From JBDIBB01 sp039812685 (GTDB lineage Bacteria > Acidobacteriota > Vicinamibacteria > Vicinamibacterales > JAFNAJ01), in contig JBDIBB010000155.1 in NCBI GenBank assembly GCA_039812685.1, positions 1-8,726 on the forward strand: a stretch of 8,726 bases of DNA, in the 5' to 3' direction. Made by a program: the position numbers and the translations under genes. The notes beneath the pieces are model-generated. The model ran no database searches. It saw nothing but the letters and a program-made list of their open reading frames with translations, and was not told the origin of the DNA. Each line of letters starts with the position of its first letter. Within the stretch, counting starts at the first letter, position 1. Shown in pieces: positions 1-5,736 of this stretch.

Positions 1-345
1 CGCGCCTCGCTCGTGGCGCTGCGCGAGATCACCGGTGCCCGGATTGACGCCTTCGTCGTCTCCGAAACCGCATGGCAGCGGCTGGCCGCCGCCTACGCGA
101 CCAGCACGGCCCCGCCCAGGCCCGAGATCGCGGCCACCACCTTGCGCAGCATCGCCGACGCCGCGCGCCGGGTGGCAGAGGCCGCGGCTCGCGGCGGCGC
201 CGAACGCATGCGCCCGGTGCGGTGCGGACCGTTCGTGTGGGTGCGCCTGGAGGGTCGCGGGCGCCAGGAGGACCTGCTGGTGGCCGTGGCCGCCCGCACG
301 GCAGGGGAGGAGCGCACATGGCAGGCGGCGCCTACGTCGCACTGA
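1..345 (+). CDS. C-terminal fragment of an unidentified protein with a GspE N-terminal (MshEN)-like segment
   Basis: An open frame runs from the first base to the stop at 343-345 (114 codons visible), with strong G/C preference at third positions, so it is genuinely coding and starts outside the window. The GTG at 13 is unlikely to be the true start because the frame is open before it. The visible N-terminal part reads like the end of a GspE N-terminal/MshEN domain, the small fold found on type II secretion and type IV pilus ATPases and on some stand-alone proteins: 'ALREITGARIDAFVVSE' followed by an aromatic/leucine helix ending in AAAY. An Ala/Arg-rich helix and a short beta-like tail (GPFVWVRLEG) follow, with no ATPase motifs. 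It overlaps flgF by 28 bp, suggesting co-transcription and translational coupling. The domain call is pattern recognition only; the function is unknown. Confidence 0.6.
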   Translation, partial: RASLVALREITGARIDAFVVSETAWQRLAAAYATSTAPPRPEIAATTLRSIADAARRVAEAAARGGAERMRPVRCGPFVWVRLEGRGRQEDLLVAVAARTAGEERTWQAAPTSH

Positions 346-1040
346 GCGGCATGCGCACGCGCATCGATCAGCTCGATCGCGTGGCGGCCGATCTCGCCAA
401 CGTCAACACGGCCGGCTACAAGGCGGAACGCGCCTCGACGCTCGCCGCCGAGCGGCCGGACTTCCGCGCCGCGCTGCAGAGCGCCGTCGACGTGGTCGCG
501 CGCCAGGGGCGGCTCGACCTGCGCAACGGCGCGCTGACGCCGACGGGCCGCGACTTCGACTTCGCGCTCGAGGGGCGCGGCTTCTTCGTCGTGCAGACCC
601 CGAACGGCGAGCGCTACACCCGCAACGGCCAGTTCGACCGGCAGGCCGATGGCACCCTGGCGACCTCCGACGGCCTGCCGGTGCTCGGGACCAATGGGCC
701 GATCAAGATCGGGCGCGGCGAGGTCAGCGTGGACGCCGACGGAACGATTCGTGCTGGTGGCGTAGTGGCGGGGAAGTTGCGGGTGGTGGACGTGCCCGAC
801 GCCGACAACCTCAGGCGCGAGGACCACGGCCGATTCCGCTATGCGGGCAGCGGCGCGCTGCCCGCGGCCTCCGACGTCGCGGTGAGGTCGGGATTGCTGG
901 AGCATTCCAACGTGTCCGTGGTGGAACGGATGGTCCAGCTCACGGAGGTCGGCCGCAGCTTCGAGGCACTTCAGCGGGGCCTGAACGTGCTGATGAACGA
1001 CGTCGATCAACGCGCCATCACGGAGTTCGGGCGTCGGTAA
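318..1040 (+). CDS. flgF: Flagellar basal-body proximal rod protein FlgF
   Basis: A 240-residue rod protein of the FlgF/FlgG axial family, expected in the periplasmic proximal rod between FlgB/FlgC and FlgG and exported by the flagellar type III apparatus (no signal peptide visible). The N-terminal rod helix carries the family signature ADLANVNTAGYK at about residues 24-35. The central beta domain has FALEGRGFFVVQTP (about 82-95) and YTRNGQF (100-106). The C-terminal helix has GLLEHSNVSVVERMVQL (about 192-208), the usual axial-protein ending. It lacks the longer insert after the first helix that marks FlgG, and it sits directly before flgG, which favours FlgF. The ATG at 318 has a strong GGGGAGGAG ribosome site at 304-312, five bases upstream; longer versions of the frame start inside the preceding gene and would add non-homologous residues. 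Confidence 0.9.
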   Translation: MAGGAYVALSGMRTRIDQLDRVAADLANVNTAGYKAERASTLAAERPDFRAALQSAVDVVARQGRLDLRNGALTPTGRDFDFALEGRGFFVVQTPNGERYTRNGQFDRQADGTLATSDGLPVLGTNGPIKIGRGEVSVDADGTIRAGGVVAGKLRVVDVPDADNLRREDHGRFRYAGSGALPAASDVAVRSGLLEHSNVSVVERMVQLTEVGRSFEALQRGLNVLMNDVDQRAITEFGRR

Positions 1041-1080
1041 GCCGACACCCCGCCAGTCGGAACAATCGGCAGGCCGACGC
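1031..1080 (+). other. Nested inverted repeat across the flgF stop and the flgF-flgG spacer
   Basis: GCGTCGG at 1031-1037 is complementary to CCGACGC at 1074-1080 (7 bp), and inside it CCGAC at 1042-1046 is complementary to GTCGG at 1056-1060 (5 bp). The flgF stop codon lies just inside the outer left arm. An alternative local hairpin pairs 1033-1037 with 1042-1046. No T-run follows, so it is not a typical intrinsic terminator. An RNA processing or stabilising structure is possible, but short GC-rich repeats also arise by chance at this base composition. Confidence 0.35.
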
Positions 1081-1119
1081 AGTTCTTGAACCGCACCGGT
1101 CGCCTCGAGGGAACACCAG

Positions 1120-1908
1120 ATGATCCGAGCGCTCTACACGGCGGCCAGCGGGATGAACGCCCAGCAGGCGAACATCGACAACATCGCGAACAACCTCGCG
1201 AACGTCAACACGGCCGGCTTCAAGAAGAGCCGCGTGGAGTTCGAGGACCTCGTGTACGAACAGGCCAAGGTCCCTGGCAGCCCCACCTCGACGACGGGGG
1301 AGGCGCCGGTGGGCCTCGAGTTCGGCCTCGGCACACGTCCCATTGCGACCGCACGCGATTTTCAGAGCGGCAACCTTCGCGCGACCAACGGCCCGCTCGA
1401 CATCGCCATCGAGGGACGCGGGTTCTTCCAGGTGACGTTGCCCGACGGGCAGGTGGCCTACACCCGCGCCGGCAACCTCCACCTGAACGCCGAAGGGCAG
1501 GTGGTCACCAACGAAGGCTACCCCGTGCAGCCGCAGATCACCATCCCGGCCAATGCCACCTCGGTGAGCATCTCGAAGGACGGGATCGTCTCGGCCGCCA
1601 TCCAGGGCCAGAGCGCGCCGCAGCAGGTGGGGACGGTCGAACTCGCGACGTTCCAGAACCCCGCGGGCCTGATGGCGCTCGGCGGCAATCTCTTCGTGGT
1701 CAGCACCGCCTCGGGTGAGCCCGTCACGGGTACTCCCGGCCTGGATGGGATCGGCACGCTCGCACAGGGATTCCTCGAGGACTCCAACGTGAGCATTGTC
1801 GAAGAGATGGTCAACATGATTCTCGGCCAGCGTGCCTACGAGGCGAACTCGAAGGTCGTGAGGACCGCCGATGAGATGCTGCAGCAGGTCAACAACCTGG
1901 CGCGCTAG
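1120..1908 (+). CDS. flgG: Flagellar basal-body distal rod protein FlgG
   Basis: A 262-residue protein matching the length and sequence pattern of FlgG (260 residues in E. coli), the main subunit of the distal rod that crosses the P and L rings. The N-terminal helix starts MIRALYTAASGMNAQQ and has the signature NNLANVNTAGFKK (about 24-36). The FlgG-type insert follows (FEDLVYEQAKVPG, about 41-53), which is missing from the upstream FlgF. The core has IEGRGFFQVTLPDGQ (about 97-111), AYTRAGN (113-119) and QPQITIPANA (about 137-146). The C-terminal helix has QGFLEDSNVSIVEEMVNMI (about 216-234), QRAYEANSK (237-245) and DEMLQQVN. The ATG at 1120 is preceded by GAGGGAA at 1107-1113. It follows flgF after 79 bp, and its last 38 bp are shared with flgA. 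Confidence 0.96.
   Translation: MIRALYTAASGMNAQQANIDNIANNLANVNTAGFKKSRVEFEDLVYEQAKVPGSPTSTTGEAPVGLEFGLGTRPIATARDFQSGNLRATNGPLDIAIEGRGFFQVTLPDGQVAYTRAGNLHLNAEGQVVTNEGYPVQPQITIPANATSVSISKDGIVSAAIQGQSAPQQVGTVELATFQNPAGLMALGGNLFVVSTASGEPVTGTPGLDGIGTLAQGFLEDSNVSIVEEMVNMILGQRAYEANSKVVRTADEMLQQVNNLAR
1860..1864 (+). promoter_or_regulatory. Ribosome binding site fixing the flgA start
   Basis: GAGGA lies six bases before the ATG at 1871, inside the last codons of flgG. It supports the upstream start rather than the GTG at 1913, which lies outside flgG but has no comparable site and would remove the charged part of the signal peptide. Confidence 0.6.
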
Positions 1909-2584
1909 CGCCGTGCTCGCCTGCGTCCTGGCGGCCGCGTTCGCCGCTCCGGCGGGCGCGACCGGCGACGCGGCGGTGCGGAACGCGATCGAATCGGCCG
2001 TACGCAGGCTCGTCGGCGAGCCTCTGGCGATCGAGGTTCGCGACCTGCGTGTCACCGTCGTCGACGGCCTCGAGGGCCGCGTCTTCGTCACGCTGCCTGT
2101 CGAGGCCAGAGCCGGCGTGCCGATCCGCGTCCAGGTGAAGGTGCTGGGCGCAGACGGGCGGGCCGTCCGCTTCGGCGAGGCACACTGCATCGTGGATCTC
2201 CGATTGCCTGCCATGCGGACGCGCCGGGCGGTATCGCGAGGCGAAACGATCGCGGCGGCCGACGTCGAGGCGGTGGAAGTCGATGCCGCCGGCTGGCCGC
2301 TGCGGGCGCTGCCCGTCGATGTCGATGGGGCGCGCGCCATCGCCGACGTGCCTGCCGGTCAGGTGCTGCGGCGGCAGATGCTCGTGACCGCTCCGCTGGT
2401 GCGCAGCGGCGAACCGGTGACGGTGACCTTCCGTGCCGGAGGCTTCGAGGTGCAGGCGCGAGGCCTGGCCATGCAGGCCGGACGGCTGGGCGAGTTGATC
2501 AAGGTGGTGAACCCCGACAGCGGCCGCCGGCTCTCGGCGCGCGTCGTGGGCCCGGCCACCGTCGAGGTCGATCATGGTTCATAG
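1871..2584 (+). CDS. flgA: Flagellar P-ring assembly chaperone FlgA
   Basis: FlgA is the periplasmic chaperone needed for FlgI to polymerise into the P-ring. The 237-residue product has a Sec-type signal peptide: an Arg-containing n-region (R2, R6, R11), a hydrophobic core at about 14-26 and a likely cleavage after PAGA (about residue 30). The mature part contains a SAF-like region (RRAVSRGETIAAADV at about 118-132; ADVPAGQVLRRQML at about 158-171). It ends with the family's C-terminal barrel: APLVRSGEPVTVTF (about 174-187), a repeat-like FEVQARGLAMQAGRLGE (about 192-208), then KVVNPDSGRRLSARVVG (about 211-227). The start at 1871 overlaps flgG by 38 bp and is supported by a GAGGA site. The short VLAC string at 15-18 resembles a lipobox but has too little hydrophobic sequence before it. 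flgH begins 11 bp before this stop. Confidence 0.92.
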   Translation: MRCCSRSTTWRASAVLACVLAAAFAAPAGATGDAAVRNAIESAVRRLVGEPLAIEVRDLRVTVVDGLEGRVFVTLPVEARAGVPIRVQVKVLGADGRAVRFGEAHCIVDLRLPAMRTRRAVSRGETIAAADVEAVEVDAAGWPLRALPVDVDGARAIADVPAGQVLRRQMLVTAPLVRSGEPVTVTFRAGGFEVQARGLAMQAGRLGELIKVVNPDSGRRLSARVVGPATVEVDHGS

Positions 2585-3269
2585 CTCGAACGGGCGGCGC
2601 CTGGCGATGGTGTTCGTCCTGGTCTCCGGCGTCGCCGCCGCGGAGACGCCCCGGACGGCCGCCTCCGACAGCTACGACGTGCTCTACGCGCGCTATCTCG
2701 ATGCGGCGCGGGCGACCCAGGCCCTGCAGCCTGGCGTGCCGAACGTGTCGTGGATGGCCGGGCTCGGCCTGGACCCGCGCGCGCGGCAGGTGAACGACCT
2801 GGTCACCATCCGGGTGATCGAGACGATCACGGCGGTGGGCACCGCCGACTCGTCGCTCAACAAGAACAGCGGGGCCAACGCGTCGGTGTCGCAGTTGTTC
2901 GGCGTCGAGTCGAAGGTGCCCGACTGGCTCGATCCGACCAACCTCGTCGGGGCCAGCAGCAATACGAAGTTCAAGGGAGGCGGCACCACCAGCCGGAGCG
3001 GCGAGCTCGCGGCGACGCTCACCGCACGCGTCGTCGAGGTGCTGCCCAACGGCGATCTGGTGCTCGAGGGCGCCCGCGAAATCGACATCAACGGCGACCG
3101 GCAGATCGTCGTGCTGACGGGCGTCGTGCGACAGGCCGATCTCGGCCGCAACAACGTGGTGCTCTCCCCGTCGATCGGCCAGTTGCGCATCCGCTACTTC
3201 GGCCGGGGGCTGATCAGGGACAACCTCAAGCCGGGCTGGCTGGTGCGGATCCTGAACAAGATCTTCTGA
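2574..3269 (+). CDS. flgH: Flagellar L-ring protein FlgH, with no lipobox cysteine
   Basis: FlgH forms the outer-membrane L-ring around the distal rod. The 231-residue product carries the family pattern: DPRARQVNDLVTIRVIE (about 67-83), a Ser/Asn/Gly-rich region (about 91-145), GELAATLTARVVEVLPNGDL (about 143-162), LTGVVRQADL (181-190), IRYFGRG (206-212) and the ending GWLVRILNKIF. The N-terminus is a signal peptide (R8, R9; hydrophobic 10-20; likely cleavage after AAA at 21-23). FlgH proteins are normally lipoproteins with a cysteine right after the signal peptide. Here that position holds ETP, and there is no cysteine anywhere in the protein, so lipidation is not possible from this reading. 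The ATG at 2574 overlaps flgA by 11 bp and has GAGG at 2564-2567. An in-frame ATG near 2608 would not restore a lipobox. Confidence 0.94.
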   Translation: MVHSSNGRRLAMVFVLVSGVAAAETPRTAASDSYDVLYARYLDAARATQALQPGVPNVSWMAGLGLDPRARQVNDLVTIRVIETITAVGTADSSLNKNSGANASVSQLFGVESKVPDWLDPTNLVGASSNTKFKGGGTTSRSGELAATLTARVVEVLPNGDLVLEGAREIDINGDRQIVVLTGVVRQADLGRNNVVLSPSIGQLRIRYFGRGLIRDNLKPGWLVRILNKIF

Positions 3270-3285
3270 GCCGCGGGACAAGGCG

Positions 3286-4449
3286 ATGTCATCCAGTCAT
3301 ACCCCGGTCGAAGGCGTGGTCGCGGCGCGACCGTGCGTCCTGACCGTCATGGCGCTCGCGCTCGCCGCTCTGGCGTTCGCCAGTACACCGGCCGCCGCGC
3401 AGGTTCCGGGCGCCGTCCGCGTGAAGGACGTCGCCGCGCTGCAGGGCTATCCCGCCCAGCCGCTGATCGGCTACGGCCTGGTCGTCGGCCTGAACAAGAG
3501 CGGCGACCGCCGGCAGACGATCTTCTCCGCGCAGACGCTGGCGAACATGCTCGAGAAGCTCGGCGTCATCGTGCCGGGTGAGCAGGTGAAGATCGAGAAC
3601 ATCGCGGCCGTGCTGGTCACGGCCGATCTGCCGGCGTTTGCCAGGGCGGGATCGCGGATCGACGTCGTCGTCTCGTCGATCGGCGATGCGCGCAGCCTGC
3701 AGGGAGGCACGCTGGTGGCCACCGGTCTGCGCGGGCCAGACGGTACGCTGCACGCGCTCGCCCAGGGGCCGCTCACGCTCGGCGGGTTCGGTGGGGGCTC
3801 GGGCGGCAACTCGGTGCAGGTGAACCATCTCACCGCGGGGCGCGTGCCCAACGGCGCGACGGTGCAGGTGGCGCAGCGGGTGGCGCTGCCCACCGACGGC
3901 GCACTCACGCTGTCGCTGGCGCAGGCGGACTTCGCAACGGCTGCCCAACTGGCCGAAGCCATCAATCGCGAGTTGGGACCGGGCGCGGCGCACGCCATCG
4001 ATCCCGGGGCGGTCAGCGTCGCGGTGCCGGAGGCCTACAAAGGCGCGGTGCCCGATCTCATGGCGCGGATCGAGCCGTTGCCGGTGTCGGTCGATGCCGC
4101 GGCCCGCGTCGTGATCAACGAGCGGACCGGTACGGTGGTCGTCGGCGCGGGCGTCCGCATCGGCGCGGCCGCCGTGGCGCACGGCAACCTGTCGGTGAAG
4201 ATCAGCACGCGGTTCAACGTCTCGCAGCCGGCCCCGTTCTCGCGCACGGGCGAGACGATGGTGGTGCCCGAGGAGCGGGTGGAGGTCACCGAGGGCGACG
4301 CGCGCCTGGTGTCACTGCAGGAAGGCACGACGCTCGAGTCGGTCGTGCGGGCGCTGAACGCCCTCGGGGCCACCCCGCGCGACATCATCGCGATCATGCA
4401 GGCCCTGCACGTGGCAGGCGCGCTGCGCGCGGAAATCGTCGTCATCTAG
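3286..4449 (+). CDS. flgI: Flagellar P-ring protein FlgI
   Basis: FlgI assembles in the periplasm, at the peptidoglycan layer, as the P-ring bushing around the rod, with help from FlgA. The 387-residue precursor has a long N-terminus: 14-15 polar residues, then a hydrophobic core at about 18-33 and a likely cleavage at AAA-Q (38/39), leaving about 349 residues, normal for the family. Diagnostic segments are RVKDVAALQGY (45-55), LIGYGLVVGLNKSGD (60-74), QTLANMLEKLGV (83-94), IDVVVSSIGDARSLQGGTL (125-143), ALAQGPLTLGG (157-167), SVQVNHLTAGRVPNGATV (176-193) and the C-terminal LNALGATPRDIIAIMQAL. The mature protein has no cysteine, so it lacks the disulfide described for enteric FlgI. The ribosome site before 3286 is weak; an internal ATG at 3349 would give a shorter, uncharged signal peptide, so 3286 is preferred but not certain. 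It follows flgH after 16 bp. Confidence 0.95.
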   Translation: MSSSHTPVEGVVAARPCVLTVMALALAALAFASTPAAAQVPGAVRVKDVAALQGYPAQPLIGYGLVVGLNKSGDRRQTIFSAQTLANMLEKLGVIVPGEQVKIENIAAVLVTADLPAFARAGSRIDVVVSSIGDARSLQGGTLVATGLRGPDGTLHALAQGPLTLGGFGGGSGGNSVQVNHLTAGRVPNGATVQVAQRVALPTDGALTLSLAQADFATAAQLAEAINRELGPGAAHAIDPGAVSVAVPEAYKGAVPDLMARIEPLPVSVDAAARVVINERTGTVVVGAGVRIGAAAVAHGNLSVKISTRFNVSQPAPFSRTGETMVVPEERVEVTEGDARLVSLQEGTTLESVVRALNALGATPRDIIAIMQALHVAGALRAEIVVI

Positions 4450-4462
4450 AGGCGGCCGACTC

Positions 4463-5329
4463 ATGTCGTTCACCGTGACCCGTGCCGGACTGGGGCTGCA
4501 AGCGACCGGCGGTCCGACCGCCGGCGCGGGCCCCGTCCTGGCGCCAGGCGCCAGCGTCGAGCAGGTGGCGCAGGAGTTCGAGGCGCTGCTGCTGGCGCAG
4601 ATGGTGCAGCAGATGCGCCAGTCGTTTCTCTCCGAGGAAGAGCCCGAGGGAGGAGAAGGACTGGATCTCGGGCTGCAGGGATTGACCGAGACCATTCACG
4701 TCGAGCTGGCGCGAGCGCTGAGCAAGGCAGGCGGGATCGGCCTGGCCGAGGTGCTTCAGCGGAGCATGACGCGCGGCGGCGAGCCAGGGATGGCGACGCC
4801 AGCTCAACCGGTTCCGGCAGTGACGGAGTCGCTGCCGGAACCGGCGATTGTCGCGGCGGGGTCAAGGCGGTCGTCGGCGCCGCCCGGGCCCGGAGGCTCG
4901 CGGCTGCGGCTGCCGTTCTCGGCACCGGCGAGTTCGGACTACGGCTGGCGCGCCGATCCTTTTCACGGGCAACGGCGGTTCCATGCCGGCATCGATCTGA
5001 AGGCGGCCTACGGACAGGAAGTGCCCGCGGCCGGGGCTGGGCGCGTCGTCGCGGCCGGCGACCAGGGCGCCTATGGCCTCACGGTCGTGCTGGAGCACGA
5101 CAACGGTGTCCGGACGCGCTATGCACACCTGTCGGCGCTGCAGGTCCAGCCAGGACAGGAAATTGCAAGAGGAACCGTCGTGGGTCGAGTGGGGCAATCG
5201 GGGCGGGCGACTGGCCCGCACCTGCACTTCGAGGTGCTCGTGAACGGCCAGCGCGTCGACCCCACGCTGGCCACCGGGGTGGCCGATGGAAGCCTCGAGT
5301 TAAAGCTTCCGGGGTCGGGTGACGATTAG
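4463..5329 (+). CDS. flgJ: FlgJ-type rod-cap protein fused to an M23 peptidoglycan endopeptidase
   Basis: FlgJ caps the growing rod and cuts a hole in peptidoglycan. The 288-residue product has an N-terminal rod-binding domain (about 29-103; EQVAQEFEALLLAQMVQQMRQ at 33-53 is typical), a Pro/Ala/Ser-rich linker (about 104-155) and a C-terminal LytM/M23 metallopeptidase domain (about 156-275). In place of the glucosaminidase of enteric FlgJ, the M23 zinc and catalytic residues are all visible: H174 and D178 (HAGID), H222 (YAHLS), and H253 and H255 (GPHLHFEV). The enzyme should therefore be active on peptide cross-links rather than on the glycan strand. No signal peptide is seen, consistent with export through the flagellar apparatus. 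The ATG at 4463 is preceded by AGAGG at 4448-4452. The last codons overlap a candidate sigma-28 promoter. Confidence 0.9.
   Translation: MSFTVTRAGLGLQATGGPTAGAGPVLAPGASVEQVAQEFEALLLAQMVQQMRQSFLSEEEPEGGEGLDLGLQGLTETIHVELARALSKAGGIGLAEVLQRSMTRGGEPGMATPAQPVPAVTESLPEPAIVAAGSRRSSAPPGPGGSRLRLPFSAPASSDYGWRADPFHGQRRFHAGIDLKAAYGQEVPAAGAGRVVAAGDQGAYGLTVVLEHDNGVRTRYAHLSALQVQPGQEIARGTVVGRVGQSGRATGPHLHFEVLVNGQRVDPTLATGVADGSLELKLPGSGDD
5301..5328 (+). promoter_or_regulatory. Candidate sigma-28 (FliA) promoter for flgM-flgN-flgK-flgL-fliW
   Basis: TAAAGCTT at 5301-5308 matches seven of eight bases of the enteric FliA -35 consensus TAAAGTTT. GACGATTA at 5321-5328 matches six of eight bases of the -10 consensus GCCGATAA. 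The gap between the boxes is 12 bases where 11 is usual. This was the only TAAA I found on the plus strand, in a region otherwise about 70% GC. It lies in the last codons of flgJ and would start transcription near 5335, about 43 bases before flgM. Sigma-28 control of flgM and flgK/flgL is known from enteric bacteria; its use here is inference. Confidence 0.5.
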
Positions 5330-5337
5330 CCTGTCGA

Positions 5338-5363
5338 ACGGCTCCCGTGTCTCCGGGGGCCGT
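5338..5363 (+). other. Strong 10-bp hairpin in the flgJ-flgM spacer
   Basis: ACGGCTCCCG at 5338-5347 pairs with CGGGGGCCGT at 5354-5363 over all ten positions (one G-U pair), leaving a six-base loop. Only two T bases follow the stem closely, so a classical intrinsic terminator is not supported. It ends five bases before the flgM ribosome site (GGAG at 5369-5372). If the candidate promoter is real, the hairpin is the extreme 5' end of the late-gene mRNA and could stabilise it; otherwise it may separate rod/ring from late genes by processing. Confidence 0.6.
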
Positions 5364-5377
5364 CGATTGGAGCGGAC

Positions 5378-5683
5378 ATGAAGATTGATGGTCACGGCCC
5401 AGACCAGGTGACACGGCCGGACGTGGCGCAGCAGGCGCATCAGGCCGACCGCGTTCAGACGGGCCGGCCGGAGAGGAACCGGGCCGGCGGCGCCGGCGGC
5501 GATCGGGTCGAGGTGTCCAACGACGCCCGGCTGATGACCACGGCGTTGCAGGAGGCGTCGAAGGCGCCGGCCATCCGGCAGGACGTCGTCGAACGCGCGC
5601 GGCAGAAGCTGGCGGCGGGCGAGGTGGGCAACGACCCGCTGCGCCTGGCCGATCGCATGATCGACAGCCTGCTCGGACACTGA
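5378..5683 (+). CDS. flgM: Anti-sigma-28 factor FlgM
   Basis: FlgM binds sigma-28 (FliA) in the cytoplasm and blocks late flagellar genes until the hook-basal body is complete, when FlgM is secreted. The 101-residue product has the usual layout: a polar, apparently disordered N-terminal half (about 1-41, rich in Gln, Arg and Gly) and a helical sigma-binding half (about 42-100). In the helical half, DRVEVSNDARLM (42-53), RQDVVERARQKLAAGEV (67-83) and LADRMIDSLLG (90-100) are recognisable. The common 'GxYxID' segment is altered to GEVGNDPLRL, a difference of detail. The ATG at 5378 has GGAG at 5369-5372. It is separated from flgJ by 48 bp with a hairpin and a candidate sigma-28 promoter, which would give the usual FlgM/FliA feedback. 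The identity rests on sequence pattern plus position before flgN-flgK-flgL. Confidence 0.88.
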   Translation: MKIDGHGPDQVTRPDVAQQAHQADRVQTGRPERNRAGGAGGDRVEVSNDARLMTTALQEASKAPAIRQDVVERARQKLAAGEVGNDPLRLADRMIDSLLGH

Positions 5684-5689
5684 TCTGTC

Positions 5690-5704
5690 GCGGCGGGTCG
5701 CCGC
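5690..5704 (+). other. Short GC hairpin in the flgM-flgN spacer
   Basis: GCGGCG at 5690-5695 and CGCCGC at 5699-5704 form a perfect 6-bp stem with a GGT loop, starting seven bases after the flgM stop. No T-run follows. It is too short and too GC-biased to assign a role. Confidence 0.3.
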
Positions 5705-5723
5705 CATGATGACCGGCCCAGGG

Positions 5724-5729
5724 AAGGAG
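5724..5729 (+). promoter_or_regulatory. Ribosome binding site fixing the GTG start of the flgN-like gene
   Basis: AAGGAG lies seven bases before the GTG at 5737, an almost ideal site. It supports a GTG start where no suitable ATG is present in that frame. Confidence 0.65.
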
Positions 5730-5736
5730 CCGAATC

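Noticed and set aside
399..417. A 19-bp exact repeat shared with 1201-1219, with a partial copy at 6195-6206
   Set aside because: It encodes the conserved ANVNT(A/P)G motif of the rod/hook axial family in flgF, flgG and flgK, so it reflects homology and codon bias rather than a mobile or regulatory repeat.
766..780. A sigma-54-like GG-N10-GC match (TGGC...TTGC)
   Set aside because: It lies in the middle of flgF, about 340 bp before flgG, and only the core bases fit; such matches are expected by chance in GC-rich DNA.
35..1123. A 362-codon plus-strand frame across flgF
   Set aside because: Arg/Pro-rich translation without domain features, in a different frame from the clear FlgF; a GC-driven shadow.
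1913..1924. VLAC string in FlgA as a lipobox
   Set aside because: Only a few hydrophobic residues precede the cysteine and the hydrophobic core continues after it, ending in a normal signal peptidase I site; FlgA is a soluble periplasmic chaperone.
5366..5376. Two GGA triplets near the flgM start as possible CsrA sites
   Set aside because: Neither has the full A-N-GGA context and neither is in a hairpin loop; one is simply the ribosome binding site.
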